Assembly (NCBI RefSeq): GCF_964355755.1
Contig: NC_092671.1
Coordinates: forward strand, 21,914,001-21,978,000
Reading direction: 5' to 3'
DNA: 64,000 nt
Source: Antedon mediterranea
Lineage: Eukaryota > Echinodermata > Crinoidea > Comatulida > Antedonidae
The notes below the pieces were generated by a model. That model saw only the letters and a list, made by a program, of their open reading frames with translations. It did not search any database and had not been told where the DNA came from. The position numbers and the translations under genes were made by a program. Each line of letters opens with the position of its first letter. The stretch's first letter is position 1. Shown piece by piece: positions 9,395 through 22,237 of the stretch.

Positions 9395-10085
9395 CTAAAA
9401 CGTTTTTAAATACGATATTAACCTATTTTATGCTCTTTGATGTTTTTGTGTGAAAAGTGTTATCGAAATGCTCAAAATGGTCTAAAACGGTTTTATAATG
9501 TGATTTTAAGCACTTTGATGTTTTTGTGTAACCAAGTTTTTTCGAAAATCACAAATTGGTCTAAAATGTCTCCAAATGCGATTTGAAGCTATTCTTAGCA
9601 CTTTGGTGTTTTTATGTTAACAAGTTTTTTCGAAAATCACAAATTGGTCTAAAATGTCTCCAAATGCGATTTGAAGCTATTCTGTACACTTTGGTGTTTT
9701 ATGTTAACAAGTTTTTTCGAAAATCACAAAATGTTCTAAAACGTTTCCAAATACGATATTAAGCTATTTTGTGCTCTTTGATGTTTTTGGGTAAAAAATT
9801 TTATCGATATGCTCAAAATGGTCTAAAACGGTTTATAATGTGATTTTAAGCACTTTGATGTTTTTGCGTAACCAAGTTTCATCGAAATGCTCAAAATGGT
9901 CTAAAACGTTTTTAAATACGATATTAACCTATTTTATGCTCTTTGATGTTTTTGTGTGAAAAGTGTTATCGAAATGCTCAAAATGGTCTAACACGGTTTT
10001 ATAATGTGATTTTAAGCACTTTGATGTTTTTGTGTAACCAAGTTTTTTCGAAAATCACAAATTGGTCTAAAATGTCTCCAAATGC

Positions 10086-12315
10086 GATTTGAAGCTATTC
10101 TTAGCACTTTGGTGTTTTTATGTTAACAAGTTTTTTCGAAAATCACAAATTGGTCTAAAATGTCTCCAAATGCGATTTGAAGCTATTCTGTACACTTTGG
10201 TGTTTTATGTTAACAAGTTTTTTCGAAAATCACAAAATGTTCTAAAACGTTTCCAAATACGATATTAAGCTATTTTGTGCTCTTTGATGTTTTTGTGTAA
10301 AAAATTTTATCGATATGCTCAAAATGGTCTAAAACGGTTTATAATGTGATTTTAACCACTTTGATGTTTTTGTGTAACCAAGTTTTTTCGAAAATCACTA
10401 ATTGGTCTAAAATGTCTCCAAATGCGATTTGAAGCTATTCTTAGCCCTTTGATGTTTTTATGTTAACAAGTTTTTTCGAAAATCACAAAATGGTCTAAAA
10501 CGTCTCCAAATGCGATTTGAAGCTATTCTAAGCACTTTGGTGTTTTGTGTGAAAAAGTTTTGTCGAATTGCTCAAAATGGTCTAAAACGTTTTTAAATAC
10601 GATATTAAGCTATATTGTGCTCTTTGATGTTTTTGTGTGAAAAGTGTTATCGATATGCTCAAAATGGTCTAAAACGGTTTATAATGTGATTTTAAGCACT
10701 TTGATGTTTTTGCGTAACCAAGTTTCATCGAAATGCACAAAATGGTCTAAAACGTCTCCAAATGCGATTTGAAGCTATTCTAATCACTTTGGTGTTTTTG
10801 TGTTAACAAGTTTTTTCGAAAATCACAAAATGGTATAAAACGTCTACAAATGCGATTTGAAGCTATTCTAAACATTTTGGTGTTTTTATGTTAACAAGTT
10901 TTTTCGAAAATAACAAAATGGTCTAAAACGTCTCCTAATGCGATTTGAAGCTATTCTAAGCACTTTGGTGTTTTTATGTTAACAAGTTTTTTCGAAAATC
11001 ACAAAATGGTCTAAAACGTCTCCAAATGCGATTTGAAGCTAATCTGTACACTTTGATGTTTTTATGTTAACAAGTTTTTTCGAAAATCACAAAATGGTCT
11101 AAAACGTCTCCAAATGCGATTTGAAGGTATTCTAAGCACTTTGGTGTTTTGTGTGAAAAAGTTTTGTCGAAAATCACAAAATGGTCTAAAACGTCTCCAA
11201 ATGCGATTTGAAGCTATTCTAAGCACTTTGGTGTTTTGTGTAAAAAGTTTTATCGATATGCTCAAAATGGTCTAAAACTGTTTATAATGTGATTATTACT
11301 TTGATGTTTTTGAGTAACCAAGTTTCATCGAAATGCACAAAATGGTCTAAAACGTCTCCAAATGCGATTTGAAGCTATTCTAATCACTTTGGTGTTTTTA
11401 TGTTAACAAGTTTTTTCGAAAATCACAAAATGGTCTAAAACGTCTCCAAATGCGATTTGAAGCTATTCTAATCACTTTGGTGTTTTTGTGTTAACAAGTT
11501 TTTTCGAAAATCACAAAATGGTCTAAAACGTCTCCAAATGCGATTTGAAGCTATTCTAAACATTTTGGTGTTTTTATGTTAACAAGTTTTTTCGAAAATT
11601 ACAAAATGGTCTAAAACGTCTTCAAATGCGATTTGAAGCTATTCTAAGCACTTTGGTGTTTTTATGTTAACAAGTTTTTTCGAAAATCCCAAAATGGTCT
11701 AAAACGTCTCCAAATGCGATTTGAAGCTTTTCTAAACACTTTGGTGTTTTGTGTGAAAAAGTTTTGTCGAAATGCTCAAAATGGTTTAAAACGTTTTTAA
11801 ATACGATATTAAGCTATTTTGTGCTCTTTGATGTTTTTTTGTGAAATGTGTTATCGAAATGCTCAAAATGGTCTAAAACGGTTTATAATGTGATTTAAAG
11901 CACTTTGATGTTTTTGTGTAACCAAGTTTTTTCCAAAATCACAAATTGGTCTAAAATGTCTCCAAATGCGATTGGAAGCTATTCTTAGCACTTTGATGTT
12001 TTTATGTTAACAAGTTTTTTCGAAAATCACAAAATGGTCTAAAACGTCTCCAAATGCGATTTGAAGCTATTCTAAGTACTTTGGTGTTTTTATATTAACA
12101 AGTTTTTTCGAAAATCACAAAATGGTCTAAAACGTCTCCAAATGCGATTTGAAGCTATTCTGTACACTTTGGTGTTTTGTGTGAAAAAGTTTTGTCGAAA
12201 TGCTCAAAATGGTTTAAAACGTTTTTAAATACGATATTAAGCTATTTTGTGCTCTTTGATGTTTTTGTGTGAAATGTGTTATCGAAATGCTCAAAATGGT
12301 CTAAAACGGTTTATA
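10086..12315 (+). repeat. Second copy of the 1-2230 module
   Basis: The sequence repeats positions 1-2230 at an offset of 10085, with only isolated differences noticed (for example near 497 versus 10582 and 1214 versus 11299). The match ends near 12316, where the right copy reads GATTTTATCC and the left GCTTTTAACC. The truncated third copy is 51775-52929, ending at the orientation switch. Because the window starts inside the module, its full left extent is unknown. Confidence 0.85.
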
Positions 12316-13403
12316 ATGTGATTTTATCCACTTTGATGTTTTTGTGTAACCAAGTTTTTTCGAAAATCACAAATTGGTCTAAAACGTCTCCAAATGCGAT
12401 TTGAAGCTATTCTAAGCACTTTGGTGTTTTTATGTTAACAAGTTGTTTTCGAAAATCACAAAATGGTCTAAAACGTCTCCAAATGCGATTGGAAGCTATT
12501 CTTAGCACTTTGATGTTTTTATGTTAACAAGTTTTTTCGAAAATCACAAAATGGTCTAAAATGTCTCCAAATGCGATTTGAAGGTATTCTAAGCACTTTG
12601 GTGTTTTTATGTTAACAAGTTTTTTCGAAAATCACAAAATGGTCTAAATTGTCTCCATATGCGATTTGAAGCTATTCTTAGCAGTTTGGTGTTTTTATGT
12701 TAAAAAGTTTTTTTCGAAAATCACAAAATGGTCTAAAACGTCTCCAAATGCGATTTGAAGCTATTCTAAGCACTTTGATGTTTTTGTGTGAAAAGTGTTA
12801 TCGAAATGCTCAAAATGGTCTAAAACGGTTTATAATGTGATTTTAACCACTTTGATGTTTTTGTGTAACCAAGTTTTTTCGAAAATCACTAATTGGTCTA
12901 AAATGTCTCCAAATGCGATTTGAAGCTATTCTTAGCACTTTGATGTTTTTATGTTAACAAGTTTTTTCGAAAATCACAAAATGGTCTAAAACGTCTCCAA
13001 ATGCGATTTGAAGCTATTCTAAGCACTTTGGTGTTTTGTGTGAAAAAGTTTTGTCGAAATGCTCAAAATGGTCTAAAACGTTTTTAAATACGATATTAAG
13101 CTATATTGTGGTCTTTGATGTTTTTGTGTGAAAAGTGTTATCGATATGCTCAAAATGGTCTAAAACGGGTTATAATGTGATTTTATCCACTTTGATGTTT
13201 TTGTGTAACCAAGTTTTTTCGAAAATCACAAATTGGTCTAAAACGTCTCCAAATGCGATTTGAAGCTATTCTAATCACTTTGGTGTTTTTATGTTAACAA
13301 GTTTTTTCGAAAATCACAAAATGGTCTAAAACGTCTCCAAATGCGATTTGAAGCTATTCTAATCACTTTGGTGTTTTTGTGTTAACAAGTTTTTTCGAAA
13401 ATC
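11689..13403 (+). repeat. Tandem duplication, unit 1 (1715 bp)
   Basis: The AATCCC variant at 11685-11690 and 13400-13405 marks the same point in two adjacent units 1715 bp apart. Shared private markers include a TTGTGGTC class C subtype and a CGGGTTATAATG class D variant (13166 and 14804). The next unit is 13404-15041. Confidence 0.85.
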
Positions 13404-15041
13404 CCAAAATGGTCTAAAACGTCTCCAAATGCGATTTGAAGCTTTTCTAAACACTTTGGTGTTTTGTGTGAAAAAGTTTTGTCGAAATGCTCAAAATGGT
13501 TTAAAACGTTTTTAAATACGATATTAAGCTATTTTGTGCTCTTTGATGTTTTTTTGTGAAATGTGTTATCGAAATGCTCAAAATGGTCTAAAACGGTTTA
13601 TAATGTGATTTAAAGCACTTTGATGTTTTTGTGTAACCAAGTTTTTTCCAAAATCACAAATTGGTCTAAAATGTCTCCAAATGCGATTGGAAGCTATTCT
13701 TAGCACTTTGATGTTTTTATGTTAACAAGTTTTTTCGAAAATCACAAAATGGTCTAAAACGTCTCCAAATGCGATTTGAAGCTATTCTAAGTACTTTGGT
13801 GTTTTTATATTAACAAGTTTTTTCGAAAATCACAAAATGGTCTAAAACGTCTCCAAATGCGATTTGAAGCTATTCTGTACACTTTGGTGTTTTGTGTGAA
13901 AAAGTTTTGTCGAAATGCTCAAAATGGTTTAAAACGTTTTTAAATACGATATTAAGCTATTTTGTGCTCTTTGATGTTTTTGTGTGAAATGTGTTATCGA
14001 AATGCTCAAAATGGTCTAAAACGGTTTATAATGTGATTTTATCCACTTTGATGTTTTTGTGTAACCAAGTTTTTTCGAAAATCACAAATTGGTCTAAAAC
14101 GTCTCCAAATGCGATTTGAAGCTATTCTAAGCACTTTGGTGTTTTTATGTTAACAAGTTGTTTTCGAAAATCACAAAATGGTCTAAAACGTCTCCAAATG
14201 CGATTGGAAGCTATTCTTAGCACTTTGATGTTTTTATGTTAACAAGTTTTTTCGAAAATCACAAAATGGTCTAAAATGTCTCCAAATGCGATTTGAAGGT
14301 ATTCTAAGCACTTTGGTGTTTTTATGTTAACAAGTTTTTTCGAAAATCACAAAATGGTCTAAATTGTCTCCATATGCGATTTGAAGCTATTCTTAGCAGT
14401 TTGGTGTTTTTATGTTAAAAAGTTTTTTTCGAAAATCACAAAATGGTCTAAAACGTCTCCAAATGCGATTTGAAGCTATTCTAAGCACTTTGATGTTTTT
14501 GTGTAACCAAGTTTTTTCGAAAATCACTAATTGGTCTAAAATGTCTCCAAATGCGATTTGAAGCTATTCTTAGCACTTTGATGTTTTTATGTTAACAAGT
14601 TTTTTCGAAAATCACAAAATGGTCTAAAACGTCTCCAAATGCGATTTGAAGCTATTCTAAGCACTTTGGTGTTTTGTGTGAAAAAGTTTTGTCGAAATGC
14701 TCAAAATGGTCTAAAACGTTTTTAAATACGATATTAAGCTATATTGTGGTCTTTGATGTTTTTGTGTGAAAAGTGTTATCGATATGCTCAAAATGGTCTA
14801 AAACGGGTTATAATGTGATTTTATCCACTTTGATGTTTTTGTGTAACCAAGTTTTTTCGAAAATCACAAATTGGTCTAAAACGTCTCCAAATGCGATTTG
14901 AAGCTATTCTAATCACTTTGGTGTTTTTATGTTAACAAGTTTTTTCGAAAATCACAAAATGGTCTAAAACGTCTCCAAATGCGATTTGAAGCTATTCTAA
15001 TCACTTTGGTGTTTTTGTGTTAACAAGTTTTTTCGAAAATC
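13404..15041 (+). repeat. Tandem duplication, unit 2 (1638 bp, 77-bp internal deletion)
   Basis: This unit repeats 11689-13403 but is 77 bp shorter. The loss lies near 14500, where GATGTTTTTGTG of a C-type right half is joined directly to TAACCAAG of the following D monomer, merging the two at a shared motif. Downstream markers then shift from an offset of 1715 to 1638. A deletion by recombination between the repeated GATGTTTTTGTG motifs explains this simply. Confidence 0.85.
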
Positions 15042-18000
15042 ACAAAATGGTCTAAAACGTCTCCAAATGCGATTTGAAGCTATTCTAAGCACTTTGGTGT
15101 TTTTATGTTAACAAGTTTTTTCGAAAATCACAAAATGGTTTAAAACGTCTCCAAATGCGATTTGAAGCTATTCTAAGCACTTTGGTGTTTTTATGTTAAC
15201 AAGTTTTTTCGAAAATCACAAAATGGTCTAAAACGTCTCCAAATGCGATTTGAAGCTATTCTGTACACTTTGATGTTTTTATGTTAACAAGTTTTTTCGA
15301 AAATCACAAAATGGTCTAAAACGTCTCCCAATGCGATTTGAAGCTATTCTAAGCACTTTGGTGTTTTTATGTTAACAAGTTTTTTCGAAAATCACAAAAT
15401 TGTCTAAAACGTCTCCAAAAGCGATTTGAAGCTATTCTGTAAACTTTGATGTTTTTATGTTAACAAGTTTTTTCGAAAATCACAAAATTGTCTAAAACGT
15501 CTCCAAATGCGATTTGAAGGTATTCTAAGCACTTTGGTGTTTTGTGTGAAAAAGTTTTGTCGAAATGCTCAAAATGGTCTTTAACGTTTTTAAATAGGAT
15601 ATTAAGCTATATTGTGCCCTTTGATGTTTTTGTGTGAAAAGTGTTATCGAAATGCTCAAATGGTCTAAAACGGTTTATAAGGTGATTTTAAGCACTTTGA
15701 TGTTTTTGTGTAACCAAGTTTCATCGAAATGCACAAAATGGTCTAAAACGTCTCCAAATGCGATTTGAAGCTATTCTAAGAACTTTGGTGTTTTTATGTT
15801 AACAAGTTTTTTTGAAAATTACAAAATGGTCTAAAACGTCTCCAAATGCGATTTGAAGCTATTCTAAGCACTTTGGTGTTTTTATGTTAACAAGTTTTTT
15901 CAAAAATCCCAAAATGGTCTAAAACGTCTCCAAATGCGATTTGAAGCTTTTCTAAACACTTTGGTGTTTTTATGTTAACAAGTTTTTTCGAAAATCACAA
16001 AATGGTCTAAAACGTCTCCAAATGCGATTTGAAGCTATTTTAAGAACTTTGGTGTTTTTATGTTAACAAGTTTTTTCGAAAATCACAAAATGGTCTAAAA
16101 CGTCTCCAAATGCGATTTGAAGCTATTCTAAGCACTTTGGTGTTTTTATGTTAACAAGTTTTTTCGAAAATCACAAAATGGTCTAAAACGTCTCCTAATG
16201 CGATTTGAAGCTATTCTAAGCACTTTGGTGTTTTTATGTTAACAAGTTTTTTCGAAAATCACAAAATGGTCTAAAACGTCTCCAAATGCGATTTGAAGCT
16301 ATTCTGTACACTTTGATGTTTTTATGTTAACAAGTTTTTTCGAAAATCACAAAATGGTCTAAAACGTCTCCAAATGCGATTTGAAGGTATTCTAAGCACT
16401 TTGGTGTTTTGTGTGAAAAAGTTTTGTCGAAAATCACAAAATGGTCTAAAACGTCTCCAAATGCGATTTGAAGCTATTCTAAGCACTTTGGCGTTTTGTG
16501 TAAAAAGTGTTATCGATATGCTCAAAATGGTCTAAAACGGTTTATAATGTGATTTTAAGCACTTTGATGTTTTTGCGTAACCAAGTTTCATCGAAATGCA
16601 CAAAATGGTCTAAAACGTCTCCAAATGCGATTTGAAGCTATTCTAATCACTTTGGTGTTTTTATGTTAACAAGTTTTTTCGAAAATCACAAAATGGTCTA
16701 AAACGTCTCCAAATGCGATTTGAAGCTATTCTAATCACTTTGGTGTTTTTGTGTTAACAAGTTTTTTCGAAAATCACAAAATGGTCTAAAACGTCTCCAA
16801 ATGCGATTTGAAGCTATTCTAAACATTTTGGTGTTTTTATGTTAACAAGTTTTTTCGAAAATCACAAAATGGTTTAAAACGTCTCCAAATGCGATTTGAA
16901 GCTATTCTGTAAACTTTGATGTTTTTATGTTAAGTTTTTTCGAAAATCACAAAATGGTCTAAAACGTCTCCAAATGCGATTTGAAGGTATTCTAAGCACT
17001 TTGGTGTTTTGTGTGAAAAAGTTTTGTCGAAATGCTCAAAATGGTCTAAAACGTTTTTAAATAGGATATTAAGCTATATTGTGCCCTTTGATGTTTTTGT
17101 GTGAAAAGTGTTATGGAAATGCTCAAATGGTCTAAAACGGTTTATAATGTGATTTTAAGCACTTTGATGTTTTTGTGTAACCAAGTTTCATCGAAATGCA
17201 CAAAATTGTCTAAAACGTCTCCAAATGCGATTTGAAGCTATTCTGTAAACTTTGGTGTTTTTATGTTAACAAGTTTTTTCGAAAATCACAAAATGGTCTA
17301 CAACGTCTCCAAATGCGATTTGAAGCTATTCTAAGTACTTTGGTGTTTTTATATTAACAAGTTTTTTCGAAAATCACAAAATGGTCTAAAACGTCTCCAA
17401 ATGCGATTTGAAGCTATTCTGTACACTTTGGTGTTTTGTGTGAAAAAGTTTTGTCGAAATGCTCAAAATGGTTTAAAACGTTTTTAAATACGATATTAAG
17501 CTATTTTGTGCTCTTTGATGTTTTTGTGTGAAATGTGTTATCGAAATGCTCAAAATGGTCTAAAACGGTTTATAATGTGATTTTATCCACTTTGATGTTT
17601 TTGTGTAACCAAGTTTTTTCGAAAATCACAAATTGGTCTAAAATGTCTCCAAATGCGATTTGAAGCTATTCTAAGCACTTTTGTGTTTTTATGTTAACAA
17701 GTTGTTTTCGAAAATCACAAAATAGTCTAAAACGTCTCCAAATGCGATTGGAAGCTATTCTTAGCACTTTGATGTTTTTATGTTAACAAGTTTTTTCGAA
17801 AATCACAAAATGATCTAAAATGTCTCCAAATGCGATTTGAAGGTATTCTAAGCACTTTGGTGTTTTTATGTTAACAAGTTTTTTCGAAAATCACAAAATG
17901 GTCTAAATTGTCTCCATATGCGATTTGAAGCTATTCTTAGCAGTTTGGTGTTTTTATGTTAAAAAGTGTTTTTCGAAAATCACAAAATGGTCTAAAACGT

Positions 18001-18281
18001 CTCCAAATGCGATTTGAAGCTATTCTAAGCACTTTGATGTTTTTGTGTGAAAAGTGTTATCGAAATGCTCAAAATGGTCTAAAACGGTTTATAATGTGAT
18101 TTTAACCACTTTGATGTTTTTGTGTAACCAAGTTTTTTCGAAAATCACTAATTGGTCTAAAATGTCTCCAAATTCGATTTGAAGCTATTCTTAGCACTTT
18201 GATGTTTTTATGTTAACAAGTTTTTTCGAAAATCACAAAATGGTCTAAAACGTCTCCAAATGCGATTTGAAGCTATTCTAA

Positions 18282-20259
18282 GCACTTTGGTGTTTTGTGT
18301 GAAAAAGTTTTGTCGAAATGCTCAAAATGGTCTAAAACGTTTTTAAATACGATATTAAGCTATATTGTGGTCTTTGATGTTTTTGTGTGAAAAGTGTTAT
18401 CGATATGCTCAAAATGGTCTAAAACGGTTTATAATGTCATTTTATCCACTTTGATGTTTTTGTGTAACAAAGTTTTTTCGAAAATCACAAATTGGTCTAA
18501 AACGTCTCCAAATGCGATTTGAAGCTATTCTAAGCACTTTGGTGTTTTTATGTTAACAAGTTGTTTTCGAAAATCACAAAATGGTCTAAAACGTCTCCAA
18601 ATGCGATTGGAAGCTATTCTTAGCACTTTGATGTTTTTATGTTAACAAGTTTTTTCGAAAATCACAAAATGGTCTAAAATGTCTCCAAATGTGATTTGAA
18701 GGTATTCTAAGCACGTTGGTGTTTTTATGTTAACAAGTTTTTTCGAAAATCACAAAATGGTCTAAATTGTCTCCATATGCGATTTGAAGCTATTCTTAGC
18801 AGTTTGGTGTTTATATGTTAAAAAGTTTTTTTCAAAAATCACAAAATGGTCTAAAACGTCTCCAAATGCGATTTGAAGCTATTCTAAGCACTTTGATGTT
18901 TTTGTGTAAAAAGTGTTATCGAAATGCTCAAAATGGTCTAAAACGGTTTATAATGTGATTTTAACCACTTTGATGTTTTTGTGTAACCAAGTTTTTTCGA
19001 AAATCACTAATTGGTCTAAAATGTCTCCAAATGCGATTTGAAGCTATTCTTAGCCCTTTGATGTTTTTATGTTAACAAGTTTTTTCGAAAATCACAAAAT
19101 GGTCTAAAACGTCTCCAAATGCGATTTGAAGCTATTCTAAGCACTTTGGTGTTTTGTGTGAAAAAGTTTTGTCGAAATGCTCAAAATGGTCTAAAACGTT
19201 TTTAAATACGATATTAAGCTATATTGTGCTCTTTGATGTTTTTGTGTGAAAAGTGTTATCGATATGCTCAAAATGGTCTAAAACGGTTTATAATGTGATT
19301 TTAAGCACTTTGATGTTTTTGCGTAACCAAGTTTCATCGAAATGCACAAAATGGTCTAAAACGTCTCCAAATGCGATTTGAAGCTATTCTAATCACTTTG
19401 GTGTTTTTGTGTTAACAAGTTTTTTCGAAAATCACAAAATGGTCTAAAACGTCTCCAAATGCGATTTGAAGCTATTCTAAACATTTTGGTGTTTTTATGT
19501 TAACAAGTTTTTTCGAAAATCACAAAATGGTCTAAAACGTCTCCAAATGCGATTTGAAGCTATTCTAAGCACTTTGGTGTTTTTATGTTAACAAGTTTTT
19601 TCGAAAATCACAAAATGGTCTAAAACGTCTCCTAATGCGATTTGAAGCTATTCTAAGCACTTTGGTGTTTTTATGTTAACAAGTTTTTTCGAAAATCACA
19701 AAATGGTCTAAAACGTCTCCAAATGCGATTTGAAGCTATTCTGTACACTTTGATGTTTTTATGTTAACAAGTTTTTTGGAAAATCACAAAATGGTCTAAA
19801 ACGTCTCCAAATGCGATTTGAAGGTATTCTAAGCACTTTGGTGTTTTGTGTGAAAAAGTTTTGTCGAAAATCACAAAATGGTCTAAAACGTCTCCAAATG
19901 CGATTTGAAGCTATTCTAAGCACTTTGGTGTTTTGTGTAAAAAGTGTTATCGATATGCTCAAAATGGTCTAAAACGGTTTATAATGTGATTTTAAGCACT
20001 TTGATGTTTTTGCGTAACCAAGTTTCATCGAAATGCACAAAATGGTCTAAAACGTCTCCAAATGCGATTTGAAGCTATTCTAATCACTTTGGTGTTTTTA
20101 TGTTAACAAGTTTTTTCGAAAATCACAAAATGGTCTAAAACGTCTCCAAATGCGATTTGAAGCTATTCTAATCACTTTGGTGTTTTTGTGTTAACAAGTT
20201 TTTTCGAAAATCACAAAATGGTCTAAAACGTCTCCAAATGCGATTTGAAGCTATTCTAA
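18282..20259 (+). repeat. Tandem duplication, unit 1 (1978 bp)
   Basis: Private variants recur 1978 bp apart: TTGTGGTC (about 18366 and 20344), ATAATGTCATTTTATCC (about 18431 and 20409), GCACGTTGG (about 18711 and 20689) and TGTTTATATG (about 18809 and 20787). No difference between the two units was obvious by eye, so the event is probably very recent. Confidence 0.88.
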
Positions 20260-22237
20260 GCACTTTGGTGTTTTGTGTGAAAAAGTTTTGTCGAAATGCT
20301 CAAAATGGTCTAAAACGTTTTTAAATACGATATTAAGCTATATTGTGGTCTTTGATGTTTTTGTGTGAAAAGTGTTATCGATATGCTCAAAATGGTCTAA
20401 AACGGTTTATAATGTCATTTTATCCACTTTGATGTTTTTGTGTAACAAAGTTTTTTCGAAAATCACAAATTGGTCTAAAACGTCTCCAAATGCGATTTGA
20501 AGCTATTCTAAGCACTTTGGTGTTTTTATGTTAACAAGTTGTTTTCGAAAATCACAAAATGGTCTAAAACGTCTCCAAATGCGATTGGAAGCTATTCTTA
20601 GCACTTTGATGTTTTTATGTTAACAAGTTTTTTCGAAAATCACAAAATGGTCTAAAATGTCTCCAAATGTGATTTGAAGGTATTCTAAGCACGTTGGTGT
20701 TTTTATGTTAACAAGTTTTTTCGAAAATCACAAAATGGTCTAAATTGTCTCCATATGCGATTTGAAGCTATTCTTAGCAGTTTGGTGTTTATATGTTAAA
20801 AAGTTTTTTTCAAAAATCACAAAATGGTCTAAAACGTCTCCAAATGCGATTTGAAGCTATTCTAAGCACTTTGATGTTTTTGTGTAAAAAGTGTTATCGA
20901 AATGCTCAAAATGGTCTAAAACGGTTTATAATGTGATTTTAACCACTTTGATGTTTTTGTGTAACCAAGTTTTTTCGAAAATCACTAATTGGTCTAAAAT
21001 GTCTCCAAATGCGATTTGAAGCTATTCTTAGCCCTTTGATGTTTTTATGTTAACAAGTTTTTTCGAAAATCACAAAATGGTCTAAAACGTCTCCAAATGC
21101 GATTTGAAGCTATTCTAAGCACTTTGGTGTTTTGTGTGAAAAAGTTTTGTCGAAATGCTCAAAATGGTCTAAAACGTTTTTAAATACGATATTAAGCTAT
21201 ATTGTGCTCTTTGATGTTTTTGTGTGAAAAGTGTTATCGATATGCTCAAAATGGTCTAAAACGGTTTATAATGTGATTTTAAGCACTTTGATGTTTTTGC
21301 GTAACCAAGTTTCATCGAAATGCACAAAATGGTCTAAAACGTCTCCAAATGCGATTTGAAGCTATTCTAATCACTTTGGTGTTTTTGTGTTAACAAGTTT
21401 TTTCGAAAATCACAAAATGGTCTAAAACGTCTCCAAATGCGATTTGAAGCTATTCTAAACATTTTGGTGTTTTTATGTTAACAAGTTTTTTCGAAAATCA
21501 CAAAATGGTCTAAAACGTCTCCAAATGCGATTTGAAGCTATTCTAAGCACTTTGGTGTTTTTATGTTAACAAGTTTTTTCGAAAATCACAAAATGGTCTA
21601 AAACGTCTCCTAATGCGATTTGAAGCTATTCTAAGCACTTTGGTGTTTTTATGTTAACAAGTTTTTTCGAAAATCACAAAATGGTCTAAAACGTCTCCAA
21701 ATGCGATTTGAAGCTATTCTGTACACTTTGATGTTTTTATGTTAACAAGTTTTTTGGAAAATCACAAAATGGTCTAAAACGTCTCCAAATGCGATTTGAA
21801 GGTATTCTAAGCACTTTGGTGTTTTGTGTGAAAAAGTTTTGTCGAAAATCACAAAATGGTCTAAAACGTCTCCAAATGCGATTTGAAGCTATTCTAAGCA
21901 CTTTGGTGTTTTGTGTAAAAAGTGTTATCGATATGCTCAAAATGGTCTAAAACGGTTTATAATGTGATTTTAAGCACTTTGATGTTTTTGCGTAACCAAG
22001 TTTCATCGAAATGCACAAAATGGTCTAAAACGTCTCCAAATGCGATTTGAAGCTATTCTAATCACTTTGGTGTTTTTATGTTAACAAGTTTTTTCGAAAA
22101 TCACAAAATGGTCTAAAACGTCTCCAAATGCGATTTGAAGCTATTCTAATCACTTTGGTGTTTTTGTGTTAACAAGTTTTTTCGAAAATCACAAAATGGT
22201 CTAAAACGTCTCCAAATGCGATTTGAAGCTATTCTAA
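20260..22237 (+). repeat. Tandem duplication, unit 2 (1978 bp)
   Basis: This repeats 18282-20259 with the same private variants. The match stops at 22238, where the second unit continues into an AAACAT monomer while the first continues into TAAGCAC. Border placement is limited by homology between monomers. Confidence 0.88.

Larger units (their letters stand above)
3970..11240 (+). repeat. SINE-bearing duplicated block, copy 1
   Basis: This block corresponds to 45911-52929. The offset is 41941 up to about 7440 and 41689 afterwards, because three monomers (about 252 bp near 7446-7697) are absent from the other copy. The two copies share private variants around the SINE, such as the ACAGGTTTTTTCG change at 5728-5740 and the T-rich TTTGTTTTTTTATG at about 5800. 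I noticed only a few single-base differences, for example near 5927, 6359, 9789 and 10561. The duplication is therefore recent and arose after the SINE inserted. Confidence 0.9.
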
